Shown: positions 24,818 through 34,247, counted from the stretch's first letter. The stretch is DNA of 64,000 nt from Ideonella sp. (GCF_016702655.1 NZ_JADJDO010000005.1:217404-281403); one strand, 5' to 3'. Numbers and translations: made by a program. The notes: generated by a model not told the origin, from the letters alone.

Positions 24818-25987
24818 ATGCACTGGAAAGCAATCGATGTGCCACATTGGGGCGCTCGAAACTGCACCGTTTCGGCGTGCGTGCGCACCGAGTTGCGCCG
24901 CTCGCACCGCAGCGGTGCATCGAACGACGAGGGGAACGACATCGCACGCTCATCCACGGTCAACCCACCTGCAACTGCGCGCAAGGTCGATCTCGCGCTG
25001 CAGGGCGGCGGTTCGCACGGCGCCTTTACCTGGGGCGCGCTCGATCGCTTGCTCGAGGACGAAACGCTGGACTTTGCCGCGGTCTCGGGCACCAGCGCGG
25101 GCGCCCTCAACGGCGCCGTGATGGTGACCGGCCACGCGCACGGCGGCCGCAGCGGCGCGCGCGCGGCGTTAACCGCGTTCTGGCACGACGTGAGCCATTC
25201 CGCGTCGCCGTTCGCGCCGGCGACGGGGCTGTTCGACTTCAACCGCCTGCCCGGATTCGAGTGGCTGGGCAGCTTGCTGCGCTCGTTCAGCCCCTATGAG
25301 TTCAACCCGTTCAACCTCAATCCGCTGCGCAGCCTGCTCGCGCGCCACGTGGACCTGCCGGCACTGCGCGACGCGCCGATGCGCCTGTTCGTGACGGCGA
25401 CCAGCGTCCACAGCGGGCAGGCGCACGTGTTCAGCGGCAGCGAGCTGAGCCTCGACGCGCTGCTCGCCTCGGCCTGCCTGCCGCACCTCTTCCAGGCGGT
25501 GGAAATCGACGGCGAGCCGTTCTGGGACGGCGGCTACACCGGCAACCCGGCCCTGTTCCCGCTGATCTACGACACCGAGGCGCTCGACCTGCTGCTCGTC
25601 AAGATCAACCCGCTGGTGCGCAAGGGCACGCCGCGGCGCAGCATCGACATCCTCGATCGCCTGTCCGAGGTCACCTTCAACGCCAGCCTGGTGGGCGAGA
25701 TGCGCGCGATCGCCTTCGTCTCGCGCCTGGTGCGCGAAGGGCGGCTCGACCCGGGGCGCTACAAGGACCTGCGCCTGCACATGATCGCCGACGACGAAGG
25801 CCTGGCGCCGTTCGGCGCGGCAAGCAAGCTCGACGCGAGCCGCCCCTTGCTCGAACGCTTGTTCGCGCTCGGGCGCGCGGCGGCGGGGCGCTGGCTCGAT
25901 GCCCATGGCGCGGATGTCGGCGTGCGCGGGTCGCTCGATATCGAGCGCAGCTTCCTTGCTCGGCCGGCACAGCCCCCCGCACGCTGA
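24818..25987 (+). CDS. patatin-like phospholipase
   Basis: Up to 389 residues; the patatin fold begins near residue 56 (KVDLALQGGGSHGAFTWGALD). The oxyanion loop GGGSHG, nucleophile motif GTSAG and the DGG motif with catalytic Asp (FWDGGYTGNP) are all present, so the serine/aspartate lipase dyad is complete. The start is uncertain. ATG 24818 gives a 55-residue leader that overlaps the amtB promoter and NtrC sites, so a later codon (GTG 24881, TTG 24893 or one near 24941 after GAGGGGAAC) is more likely. No signal peptide is seen; substrate unknown. Confidence 0.82.
   Translation: MHWKAIDVPHWGARNCTVSACVRTELRRSHRSGASNDEGNDIARSSTVNPPATARKVDLALQGGGSHGAFTWGALDRLLEDETLDFAAVSGTSAGALNGAVMVTGHAHGGRSGARAALTAFWHDVSHSASPFAPATGLFDFNRLPGFEWLGSLLRSFSPYEFNPFNLNPLRSLLARHVDLPALRDAPMRLFVTATSVHSGQAHVFSGSELSLDALLASACLPHLFQAVEIDGEPFWDGGYTGNPALFPLIYDTEALDLLLVKINPLVRKGTPRRSIDILDRLSEVTFNASLVGEMRAIAFVSRLVREGRLDPGRYKDLRLHMIADDEGLAPFGAASKLDASRPLLERLFALGRAAAGRWLDAHGADVGVRGSLDIERSFLARPAQPPAR
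24830..24844 (-). promoter_or_regulatory. sigma54 promoter of amtB
   Basis: Minus strand TGGCACA, four bases, TTGC, a near-perfect -24/-12 element. The start site would be near 24818, giving a leader of about 57 bases. Confidence 0.75.
24863..24880. promoter_or_regulatory. imperfect NtrC-like site
   Basis: TGCACC, five bases, GGCGTGC: one good half-site and one with an extra base. It lies about 20 bases upstream of the amtB -24 element, with a better site further upstream. Confidence 0.45.
24904..24918. promoter_or_regulatory. NtrC-like enhancer site
   Basis: GCACC, five bases, GGTGC: an exact match to the core NtrC dyad (GCAC-N-GGTGC class). It lies about 60 bases upstream of the amtB sigma54 promoter, a normal enhancer distance. 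Confidence 0.65.
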
Positions 25988-26047
25988 AGGCGGGCGCTGC
26001 TTCCATAATTGCCGGTTGCCCCGCGCCCGCAGGGGCGGCGACCACCT

Positions 26048-29016
26048 ATGACCGAATCCCCGCTCATCCGCATCCGCGGCGCACGCACGCACAACCTGAA
26101 GAACATCGATCTGGACCTGCCGCGCAACCGGCTGGTCGTGATCACCGGCCTGTCCGGTTCGGGCAAGTCCAGCCTCGCCTTCGACACGCTGTACGCCGAA
26201 GGCCAGCGGCGCTACGTCGAGAGCCTGTCGGCGTATGCACGCCAGTTCCTGCAACTGATGGACAAGCCCGATGTCGACACGATCGAGGGGCTGTCGCCCG
26301 CCATCAGCATCGAGCAGAAAGCGACCTCGCACAACCCGCGCTCGACGGTCGGCACGGTGACCGAGATCCACGACTACCTGCGCCTGCTCTACGCGCGCGC
26401 CGGCACGCCTTTCTGCCCCGACCACGACCTGCCGTTGGCGGCGCAGAGCGTGAGCCAGATGGTCGACGCGGTGCTCGCGATGCCCGACGACACGCGCCTC
26501 GCGGTGCTCGCGCCGGTGGTGCGCGACCGCAAGGGCGAGTTCGCCGAACTGTTCGCCGAGATGCAGGCGCAGGGCTACGTGCGCTTTCGCGTCGACGGCC
26601 GCACGGTCGAGGCGGCCGAGGTGCCGAAGCTGAAGAAGACCGAGAAGCACGACATCGACGTCATGGTCGACCGCGTGCGCGTGCACCGCGACCTGCACGA
26701 CCGGCTGCGCCAACGCCTGGCCGAGAGCTTCGAGGCCGCGCTGCGCATCGCCGACGGGCGCGCGCTCGCACTCGTGCTCGGCGACGCCCCGTCGCGCAGG
26801 CGCCGCGCGAGACGATCTTCAGCAGCAAGTTCTCGTGCCCGGCGTGCAGCTACTCGATCGCCGAGATGGAGCCGCGCCTGTTCTCGTTCAACTCGCCCGT
26901 CGGCGCCTGCCCGGGCTGCGACGGCCTCGGCGTGGTGACGGTGTTCGACCCCGAGCGCGTCGTCGCCTTCCCGAGCCTGTCGCTGGCCGGCGGCGCGGTC
27001 AAGGGCTGGGACCGGCGCAACGCCTACACCTTCTCGATGCTCGAGAGCGTCGCGCGCCACGCCGGCTTCGACATCGAGACGCCGTTCGAGGCGCTGCCCG
27101 CAAGCGCACGCGAGATGCTGCTGCGCGGCTCGGGCTCGACCAACATCGAATTCGTCTACGAGGCCGAAGGGCCGTCGGGGCGGCGGCGCAGCGTCAAGCG
27201 CAGCCACCCGTTCGAGGGCATCGTGCCCAACTTCGAGCGCCGCTACAAGGAGACCGACTCGGCTGCCGTGCGCGAGGAGCTCGCGCGCTACATGGCCGCG
27301 CGGCCTTGCCCGGATTGCGGCGGCGCGCGGCTGCGGCGCGAGGCGCGCCACGTCTACCTCGTCGACCCGGCACGCGCCGACGAGCGGCGCCCGATCTACG
27401 CCGTCGAGCACTCGACGCTGCGCGAGTGCCTGGCCACCTTCGACGCCCTGCATCTGGCAGGCGCCAAGGCCGAGATCGCCGACAAGGTGGTGCGCGAGAT
27501 CCGCTCGCGGCTGAAGTTCCTCAACGATGTGGGCCTCGCCTACCTGAGCCTCGATCGCAGCGCCGACACGCTCTCGGGCGGCGAGTCGCAGCGCATCCGC
27601 CTCGCGAGCCAGATCGGCTCGGGACTCACCGGCGTGATGTACGTGCTCGACGAGCCCAGCATCGGCTTGCACCAGCGCGACAACGAGCGCCTGATCGGCA
27701 CCCTGCGCCACCTGCGCGACCTCGGCAACAGCGTGCTCGTCGTCGAGCACGACGAGGAGGCGATCCGCGCCGCCGACCACTGCATCGACATGGGCCCCGG
27801 CGCCGGCGTGCACGGCGGGCGCGTGATCGCGCAGGGCACGCCCGACGAGGTGGCGGCGAATCCCGAGTCGCTGACCGGGCGCTACCTGTCGGGCGCGCTC
27901 GCGATCCCGCTGCCGGAGCAGCGCAAGTCATGGCGCACGGACTCCCTCTCCCTCACGGAGGGAGAGGGCCGGGGCGAGGGTGCTGTCGGTTCGGCGCAGC
28001 GCGCATCGCAATCCTCAGGCGCTTGCCTGCGGATTGCGAATGCGCGCGGCAACAACCTGCGCGGCCTCGACGTCGAGATCCCGGTCGGCCTGTTCACCTG
28101 CGTCACCGGCGTCTCGGGCTCGGGCAAGAGCACGCTCGTCAACGACACGCTGTACGCGGCCGTCGCGCGCCGGCTCTACAACAGCCACGCCGAGCCGGCG
28201 CCGCACGATGCCGTCGAAGGCATCGAGGCCTTCGACAAGGTCATCAACGTCGACCAGAGCCCGATCGGGCGCACGCCGCGCAGCAACCCGGCCACCTACA
28301 CGGGCCTGTTCACGCCGATCCGCGAACTCTTCGCGGAAGTGCCGGCGGCGCGCGAGCGCGGCTACGGGCCGGGGCGCTTCTCGTTCAACGTCGCCGGCGG
28401 CCGCTGCGAGGCCTGCCAGGGCGACGGCGTGCTCAAGGTCGAGATGCACTTCCTGCCCGACGTCTACGTGCCGTGCGACAGCTGCCGCGGCAAGCGCTAC
28501 AACCGCGAGACGCTCGAGATCCTCTACAAGGGCCGCAACATCACGCAGGTGCTCGAGCTCACGGTGGAGGACGCGCTGGCGCACTTCGGCGCCGTGCCGG
28601 CGATCGCGCGCAAGCTGCAGACGCTCGCCGACGTGGGCCTCGGCTACATCCGCCTCGGCCAGAGCGCAACCACGCTGTCGGGCGGCGAGGCGCAGCGCGT
28701 CAAGCTCGCGCTCGAGCTCTCCAAGCGCGACACCGGCCGCACGCTCTACATCCTGGACGAGCCGACGACCGGACTGCACTTCGCCGACATCGCGCTGCTG
28801 CTCGAGGTGCTGCACCAGTTGCGCGACGCGGGCAACACGATCGTCGTCATCGAGCACAACCTGGACGTGATCAAGACCGCCGACTGGATCGTCGACATCG
28901 GCCCCGAGGGCGGCGCCGGCGGCGGAGCGTTGGTCGCCTGCGGCACGCCCGAGACCGTCGCCGCGCACGCGCCGAGCCACACCGGGCGCTACCTGGCAGG
29001 GCTGCTGAAGCGCTGA
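26048..29016 (+). pseudogene. uvrA: excinuclease ABC subunit UvrA, frameshifted
   Basis: The DNA-damage recognition ATPase of nucleotide excision repair, broken by one missing base near 26796. The first part runs from ATG 26048 (ITGLSGSGKSSLAFDTLYAEGQRRYVESLSAYARQF) to about residue 250; the second continues in another frame from ETIFSSKFSCPACS. One added base gives 990 codons including stop, a normal UvrA. Zinc-finger cysteines, both ABC signature motifs (TLSGGESQRIRLA, TLSGGEAQRVKLA) and the second Walker A (GVSGSGKSTL) are intact. An in-frame REP-like palindrome lies between the two halves. The frameshift may be a sequence error. Confidence 0.85.
27944..27980. repeat. REP-like palindrome inside uvrA
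   Basis: A perfect 11-base inverted repeat (CCCTCTCCCTC, 3-base loop, complement; 27944-27968) followed by CCGGGGCGAGGG. This is the layout of a common proteobacterial intergenic repeat, here read in frame as a Ser/Gly/Glu-rich linker in UvrA. Confidence 0.75.
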
Positions 29017-29022
29017 GGGCGT

Positions 29023-29423
29023 TCAGTGCTTGGCGTGGCCCTTGCCGTGGCCGTGCGAGTGCTGGGCCTCGTAGCGCTCGCGCACCCATGCTCCTGCACG
29101 AAGTACACCGGCACGCCGCAGGCGTGGTAGCGCCCGCAGTGCTTGCCCCAGTCCTTCTGGTGTCCGGGCGGCACGTACAGATACACCGGCTGCTGCACGA
29201 CGGCCACGCGCGGCGGCGCGTAGACCACGGGCTGCGGATAGACGACCGCCGGCTGCGGGAAGCTGCCGATGTCGATGCGGCCATACAAGCCGGGCTGGAC
29301 CACGCTGACCGACACGCCCACCGACGTGCTGGCTGCTGCGGGCGAGAGTGCAGCGCCCCCGACGGCGAGCGCAAGAGCGATTCCGGCGAAGCTGGGCAGT
29401 CCTGGCATGGCACTGTTCTTCAT
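29023..29423 (-). pseudogene. small secreted protein, frameshifted
   Basis: A signal peptide (MKNSAMPGLPS then a hydrophobic core ending SPAAAS) precedes a Pro/Val/Tyr-rich domain: VSVVQPGLYGRIDIGSFPQP, VYLYVPPGHQKDWGKHCGRYHACGVPVYFVQE. This pattern is familiar from Burkholderiales periplasmic proteins of unknown function. Near 29097 one base is missing: the expected end (WVRERYEAQHSHGHGKGHAKH, His-rich) is in another frame and stops at 29023. Adding one base gives a 133-residue protein. As read, translation continues in the wrong frame to 28989. The Cys pair and His-rich tail suggest metal or redox involvement, but this is not established. Confidence 0.65.
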
Positions 29424-29692
29424 GGCGTGGTTGTCGGCAGATAACGCACTCGCGCGCAGGGTCGCCGACCGCCGCTGTGTAGCCGCCGGTAACGGCCGGA
29501 CCTGGTGCAGGGGTCGACGCTGCCCGGTTCCCGGGCCCCCGCCCTTCCCCCCCGGGGGCCGTGGCGGCCCGCGCGACACCTCCGGGGCCGCGGGCGGTTT
29601 GCGCCGGGGCCGGAGGCCAATCGCCCGCCGGCCGGGGAACCCCAAGCTCGAACACTGACTGGCTGGCTCGCCGGACTGCTGAACGGACTCCG

Positions 29693-30559
29693 ATGAGACC
29701 TCTTCGACCCATCGTCCTCGCGACACTGCTGCTCGCCGTCGCCCTCATCGCGCCGGCGCGCGCGGAACCCTACAGCGGCGCGTTGTTCGACGCCCACCTG
29801 CACTACAACGACGAGGCCGTGGCGAGCTTTCCGGTCGCCGACGTGCTGGCGCGCATGCAGCGCGCCGGCGTGCGCGGCATCATCGCCAACAGCCGGCCCA
29901 ACGACGGCACCAAGGCGCTCGCCGCGGCCAGGGCGTCGGCGTTGACCGTGGTGCCTTTCATCCGCCTGTACCGCAACCGCGCCGACTACAACGGCTGGTT
30001 TGCCGACGAGACGATCGTCGCGATGGTGCAGGATGAGCTTGCGCGCGGCACGGCCGCCGGCCCCTACCGCGGCATCGGCGAGTTCCACCTCTACGACAGC
30101 GCGAACGCCAACGGCGCGGTGGCCGCCAAGCTGATGCGCCTGGCGCAGGAAAGAAACCTCGCCGTGCTCGCGCACGTGGACGATGCGGCGATCGACCTGC
30201 TGTTCGCGCATGCACCCAGGGCGAGGCTGATCTGGGCCCATACCGGCATCGGCGGCGTGCCCGTCGAGCGCGTGCGCGAGTTGATGCAGCGCCATCCGAC
30301 GCTGATCGGCGAGCTCTCGTACCGGCCCGGGCTGACCGATGGCGCGGGGCATCTCGCCGCGCCGTGGCGAGCGCTGTTCACCGAGTTCCCGACCCGCTTC
30401 GTGATCGGCTCGGACACCTGGATCAACGCGCGCTGGGGCGACTACGAAGGCCTGATGCGCGCCGCGCGGGTCTGGCTCGGCGACCTGCCGCCCGCCACCG
30501 CGCAACGCATCGCCTGGGGTAACGCGGCCGAACTGTTCGGACTCGCCGAACCGAAGTAG
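29693..30559 (+). CDS. exported metal-dependent amidohydrolase-like protein
   Basis: A 288-residue protein with a clear signal peptide (MRPLRPIVLATLLLAVALIA, cleavage after ARA). The mature part looks like a TIM-barrel amidohydrolase: metal motif DAHLHYND at the start, IGEFHLYD, VLAHVDDAAI, LIWAHTGIGG and FVIGSDTWIN at the barrel strand ends. Substrate unknown. ATG 29693 is chosen because it begins the signal peptide. It is followed by a hairpin terminator shared with the convergent SWIB gene. Confidence 0.8.
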   Translation: MRPLRPIVLATLLLAVALIAPARAEPYSGALFDAHLHYNDEAVASFPVADVLARMQRAGVRGIIANSRPNDGTKALAAARASALTVVPFIRLYRNRADYNGWFADETIVAMVQDELARGTAAGPYRGIGEFHLYDSANANGAVAAKLMRLAQERNLAVLAHVDDAAIDLLFAHAPRARLIWAHTGIGGVPVERVRELMQRHPTLIGELSYRPGLTDGAGHLAAPWRALFTEFPTRFVIGSDTWINARWGDYEGLMRAARVWLGDLPPATAQRIAWGNAAELFGLAEPK

Positions 30560-30583
30560 CACGCATCGATCGCGCAGAAGAAA

Positions 30584-30611
30584 GCCGGCGCGGGCGCCGG
30601 CTTGCTTCGTT
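30584..30611. terminator. bidirectional hairpin terminator
   Basis: GCCGGCG, 4-base loop, CGCCGGC (30584-30601), followed by TTGCTTCGTT on the plus strand and CTTTCTTCTG on the minus strand. It lies between two convergent genes with U-rich tracts on both sides, so it probably ends both transcripts. Confidence 0.7.
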
Positions 30612-30637
30612 CATTGCAGCGCTCGCGCGCGGTCGGG

Positions 30638-31045
30638 TCAGCTCAGGTGGGCGTTGATCAGCTTGGTCATCTCGAACATCGACACCTGGGCCTTCTTGAA
30701 GATCTCCTTCAGCTTGGCATCGGCGTTGATCATCGTGCGCTTGGCTGCGTCCTGCAGCTTGTTCGCCTTGATGTACTCCCAGACCTTCTTCGTCACCTCG
30801 GTACGCGGCAGCGGCTTGCCGCCGATGATCGCGGCCAGCGCGGCGCTCGGCGTCATCGCCTTCATGAAAGCCGCGTTCGGGGTGCGCTTCTTGGCCGGCG
30901 CCTTCTTCGCCGCGGCCTTCTTGGCCGGCGCCGCCTTCTTGGCCGGCGCCTTCTTCGCGGCAGCCTTCTTGGCCGGTGCGGCCTTCTTCGCGGGCGCCTT
31001 CTTGGCCGCGGCCTTCTTGGCCGGGGCTTTCTTCGCAGTTGCCAT
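30638..31045 (-). CDS. SWIB-domain protein with histone H1-like tail
   Basis: A 135-residue basic protein. Residues 1-55 are PAKKA/KKAA repeats, like the Lys/Ala-rich tails of H1-type DNA-binding proteins. Residues 56-135 form a SWIB/MDM2-like domain (MTPSAALAAIIGGKPLPRTEVTKKVWEYIKANKLQD, then INADAKLKEIF). The likely role is nucleoid binding or chromatin-like compaction. ATG 31045 has GGAGAAA as ribosome site; another ATG five codons earlier (31060) is also possible. Repeat number in the tail may vary between strains because the DNA is repetitive (30895-31040). Confidence 0.88.
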   Translation of the reverse strand: MATAKKAPAKKAAAKKAPAKKAAPAKKAAAKKAPAKKAAPAKKAAAKKAPAKKRTPNAAFMKAMTPSAALAAIIGGKPLPRTEVTKKVWEYIKANKLQDAAKRTMINADAKLKEIFKKAQVSMFEMTKLINAHLS

Positions 31046-31340
31046 GGTCGGTTTCTCCATCAAGTGAGTGGTTGATGTGCGGGAAGCGGGTGAGAGCCGC
31101 ATGAGCCCTCGATTCCTCACTTGTCCTGCGCAGCGGATGGTACTGCGTGCGCACAGCGATGAGAAGCGGTTTTCATAGGAGAAACGCGCATTCGCATCGA
31201 TCAGGCGGAGCTTTTGTCGCGGGTGCGCATCACTCTCGATGAAACGCCGGGCCGCCCCAAGTTTCCTCGACACCCAACGAGGCGGGCCGGGCGCAGCCTG
31301 GCCCTGTGGGCGCTCGGCCTCTCGGCGCTATGCTTCGCAC

Positions 31341-31697
31341 ATGAAGATCATCGTCCGCTGGTTGCTGCTTGCCGCTGCCCTGCTGCTCGTCGAGCACCTG
31401 TATTCCGGCGTCGTGTTGACGAGTTTCGGCGCGGCGATGATTGCCGCCTTCGTGCTCGGACTGTTCAACACGCTGCTGCGTCCGCTGCTCGTGCTGCTCA
31501 CGCTGCCCGTCACGCTGCTCACGCTCGGCCTGTTCCTGTTCGTCATCAACGCCGCGCTGTTCTACGCCGCGGCCTGGGTGCTCGATGGCTTCCAGGTGCG
31601 CAGCTTTGGCGCCGCGCTGCTCGGCTCGCTGCTCTACAGCCTGTGCGGCATGGTGATCGACGTCGCGATGGAGCGGCTTTTCGAGCGCTCGGGCTGA
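31341..31697 (+). CDS. YvlD/phage holin family IV-type membrane protein
   Basis: A 118-residue membrane protein with four hydrophobic helices and short polar loops, matching the YvlD/4TM 'phage holin superfamily IV' group (NTLLRPLLVLLTLPVTLLTLG is typical). Despite the family name these are usually chromosomal housekeeping proteins of unknown role. ATG 31341 precedes the first helix. No phage genes are nearby. The next gene starts eight bases after its stop. Confidence 0.82.
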   Translation: MKIIVRWLLLAAALLLVEHLYSGVVLTSFGAAMIAAFVLGLFNTLLRPLLVLLTLPVTLLTLGLFLFVINAALFYAAAWVLDGFQVRSFGAALLGSLLYSLCGMVIDVAMERLFERSG

Positions 31698-31705
31698 GCA
31701 GCCGC

Positions 31706-32428
31706 ATGCGCGGGCTGTTGCCGGCGCTCGCACTTGCTGCGGCCACCGCACTGGCCGCCGCAGCGCCGCCGAAGATCGAGGACTCGATGGCGCAGCGGCT
31801 GCTCGCGTGCACCGGCTGCCACGGCAAGCAGGGGCGCGCAACGAGCGACGGCTATATCCCGCGTCTCGCCGGCAAGCCGGCCGGCTATCTGCTCAACCAG
31901 CTGCACCACTTCCGCGACGGCCGGCGCCAGTTGCGCCTGATGACGGGCCTGCTCGACCCGCTGGACGATGCCTACCTCGCCGAGATCGCCGCCCACTTCG
32001 CCGCACTCGACATCGCCTACCCGCCGCCGCAGGCCGCAGGCGCCGATCGCGCGAGCCTCGCGCGCGGCGAGCAGCTCGCGTTGCGCGGCGATGCGGGGCG
32101 CCGCGTTCCCGCCTGCAGCGCCTGCCACGGCGCTGCGCTCACCGGCACCCAGCCCGCCGTACCCGGCCTGCTCGGCCTGCCGCGCGACTACCTCAATGCG
32201 CAGCTCGGTGCCTGGCGCGGCGGCAACCGGCGCGCCCACGCGCCCGACTGCATGGCGAGCATTGCACGGCGCCTCGCGCCCGACGACGTGGCAGCGGTCG
32301 CGCACTGGCTCGCAGCGCAGCCGGTGCCCGCTGGCGGCAGACCAGCACCGCACGAACCCGCGGCCTGGCCGCTGGCTTGCGGCGGCGTGCCGCAGCGGCA
32401 TGTCGCCGCGCCCGAGCCCGCGAGATGA
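31706..32428 (+). CDS. di-heme cytochrome c (c4-like)
   Basis: A 240-residue periplasmic cytochrome. A signal peptide (RGLLPALALAAATALAAAA) precedes two heme-binding sites, CTGCH (near 36-40) and CSACH (near 134-138), with GYIPRLAGKPAGYLLNQL typical of cytochrome c4/c553 proteins. It carries electrons between periplasmic dehydrogenases or the bc1 complex and oxidases. Its stop overlaps the next gene's start (ATGA, 32425-32428), so the two are coupled and probably work in one chain. Confidence 0.85.
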   Translation: MRGLLPALALAAATALAAAAPPKIEDSMAQRLLACTGCHGKQGRATSDGYIPRLAGKPAGYLLNQLHHFRDGRRQLRLMTGLLDPLDDAYLAEIAAHFAALDIAYPPPQAAGADRASLARGEQLALRGDAGRRVPACSACHGAALTGTQPAVPGLLGLPRDYLNAQLGAWRGGNRRAHAPDCMASIARRLAPDDVAAVAHWLAAQPVPAGGRPAPHEPAAWPLACGGVPQRHVAAPEPAR

Positions 32429-33726
32429 CGCCGCTGCGGTCGATGGGCCTGCGCCGCGCGCTCGTCATCGCAAGCCTGCTGTCGCTGCTGATCGCGGGCG
32501 GGGCCTGGTGGATCTTCAGCGCGGATCGGGTCGACGACGAGGATCTCGACGTCTCGACGGCGTCGGCGCGAGCCGATCCGGCGCTCGTTGCGCGCGGCCG
32601 CTACCTCGCGCAGGCAGGCCACTGCGCCGGCTGCCACACCGCGCGCGGCGGCGCGTCCTATGCGGGCGGGCGTCCGATCGCGACGCCGTTCGGCACGGTC
32701 CATTCGTCGAACCTGACGCCCGACGCCGCAACCGGCCTCGGCCTGTGGACCGCGAACGACTTCTGGCGCGCGCTGCATCATGGCCGCTCGCGCGACGGCC
32801 GGCTGCTCTACCCGGCCTTTCCCTATCCGAACTACAGCCTCGTCACGCGTGCGGATGCCGACGCGCTGTTCGCCTACCTGCGCAGCCTGGCGCCGGTGGC
32901 GCAGCCACAACGCGCGCACGCGCTGCGCTTCCCGTTCGACACCCAGGCCGCGCTTGCCGTGTGGCGCGCGCTGTACTTCGATCCGCAACGATTCGAGCCC
33001 GATGCGCAACGCAGCGCAGCGTGGAACCGCGGCGCCTACCTGGTGCGCGGCCTCGGCCATTGCAGCGCCTGCCACGCGAGCCGCAATGCGCTCGGTGCCG
33101 CGGCCGATGCGTTGGCGCTCGACGGCGGCACCATGCCGGCGCCGCCGTGGTACGCGCCCTCGCTCGCGTCGCCGCATGAAGCCGGGCTCGCGGGCGCGGA
33201 TGCGGGCGAGGCACTGCGCCTGCTGCGCAGCGGCGTGTCGGCGCAGGCGAGCGTGAGCGGGCCGATGGCCGAGGTCGTGCGCGGCAGCCTGCAGCATCTC
33301 GACGAGGCCGACCTGCAGGCGATGGTCGTCTACCTGCAATCGCTCGCGCCGCCGCCGGCCGCGCGGCGCCCGACCGCGAGCCCGGCCCTTGCCAGCGCGC
33401 ACGGACTCGACCTCTACGAAAAACATTGCGCCGCCTGCCACGGCGAGCGCGGCGAGGGCGCTCCAGGCGTCTACCCACCGCTTGCGGGCAGCCGGGCGCT
33501 GCTCGCCGATCCGCCTGCGAACGCGGTGCTCGCCGTGCTCGGCGGCGGCTTCCCGCCCGCCACGGCAGGCAATCCGCGCCCCTACGGCATGCCGCCGTTC
33601 GCGACGCTGCTCGACGACGCCGAGATCGCAACCCTGCTCACGACGCTGCGCGCCTCGTTCGGCAACGCAGGCAGCGCCGTGTCGGCGCTCGAGGTCGGCC
33701 GCTACCGCGGCAGCGCCGGGCCCTGA
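32425..33726 (+). CDS. tri-heme cytochrome c, dehydrogenase subunit type
   Basis: A 433-residue protein with an N-terminal helix (LVIASLLSLLIAGGAWWIF) and three CxxCH sites: CAGCH, CSACH and CAACH. The sequence between (GRYLAQAGHCAGCHT, PIATPFGTVHSSNLTPD, GLWTANDFWRALHHG) is typical of the membrane cytochrome subunit of PQQ or flavin alcohol/gluconate dehydrogenases. No catalytic subunit is adjacent, so it may serve a dehydrogenase elsewhere or act with the c4-like protein. Its end overlaps the convergent HATPase gene by 25 bases. Confidence 0.88.
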   Translation: MTPLRSMGLRRALVIASLLSLLIAGGAWWIFSADRVDDEDLDVSTASARADPALVARGRYLAQAGHCAGCHTARGGASYAGGRPIATPFGTVHSSNLTPDAATGLGLWTANDFWRALHHGRSRDGRLLYPAFPYPNYSLVTRADADALFAYLRSLAPVAQPQRAHALRFPFDTQAALAVWRALYFDPQRFEPDAQRSAAWNRGAYLVRGLGHCSACHASRNALGAAADALALDGGTMPAPPWYAPSLASPHEAGLAGADAGEALRLLRSGVSAQASVSGPMAEVVRGSLQHLDEADLQAMVVYLQSLAPPPAARRPTASPALASAHGLDLYEKHCAACHGERGEGAPGVYPPLAGSRALLADPPANAVLAVLGGGFPPATAGNPRPYGMPPFATLLDDAEIATLLTTLRASFGNAGSAVSALEVGRYRGSAGP

Positions 33727-34169
33727 TCGGCGTCGCCGGCGGCGGACTCGATCGCGAGCGTGACCCAGAGCCGGTTGCAACCGTGCTCGCGCGCATAGCG
33801 GAGCTCGGCGGCGAGCTGCTCGACGAGCAGCAGGCCGAGCCCGCCGACCTTCCGCGCGTCGAGTTCGACGGCGTGTTCGGGCGGCGCCGATCGCGCATGC
33901 GCGATCGGGTCGAAGGGCGGCGCGCGGTCCTCGACGAGCAGGCGCAACCGGCCCGGCTCGAAAGCGAGCGCGAGCCGGACCGGTGCGTCGGCATCGCCGC
34001 CGTGGCCGTGTTCGACCGCATTCGTGAACAGCTCTTCGGCGACGAGCGTCAGGCGCAGCATGTCGTGGCGCCCGACACGATGGCGGGCGCAGAAGGCCTC
34101 GACGAAGCCTTGCGCCCGCGGCCATGACGCCATGCTCGCGGGCAGGGTCAACTGTGCATCACGGCTCAT
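33702..34169 (-). CDS. RsbW-like anti-sigma factor kinase (HATPase)
   Basis: A 155-residue GHKL ATPase of the RsbW/SpoIIAB kind. The N box is VAEELFTNAVEHGHG, the G1 box VEDRAPPFDP and the G2 box KVGGLGLLLVEQLA. Such kinases phosphorylate a STAS protein or bind a sigma factor, switching partners with phosphorylation state. ATG 34169 gives a start just before the fold. It is divergent from the FecR gene and separated from the STAS and phosphatase genes by fecR-ompA, but all belong to the same signalling logic. Confidence 0.85.
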   Translation of the reverse strand: MSRDAQLTLPASMASWPRAQGFVEAFCARHRVGRHDMLRLTLVAEELFTNAVEHGHGGDADAPVRLALAFEPGRLRLLVEDRAPPFDPIAHARSAPPEHAVELDARKVGGLGLLLVEQLAAELRYAREHGCNRLWVTLAIESAAGDADQGPALPR

Positions 34170-34247
34170 CGCGTGCAACACCCCGTCAACGCGGTTAAGC
34201 TCGGCGCCGGATGCCGCGGCACTGCACTGGTCTCGAAAGGAGCGCGC

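Noticed and set aside
31341..31697. Prophage lysis gene (holin)
   Set aside because: The YvlD-type family carries a holin name but no other phage gene lies in the window.
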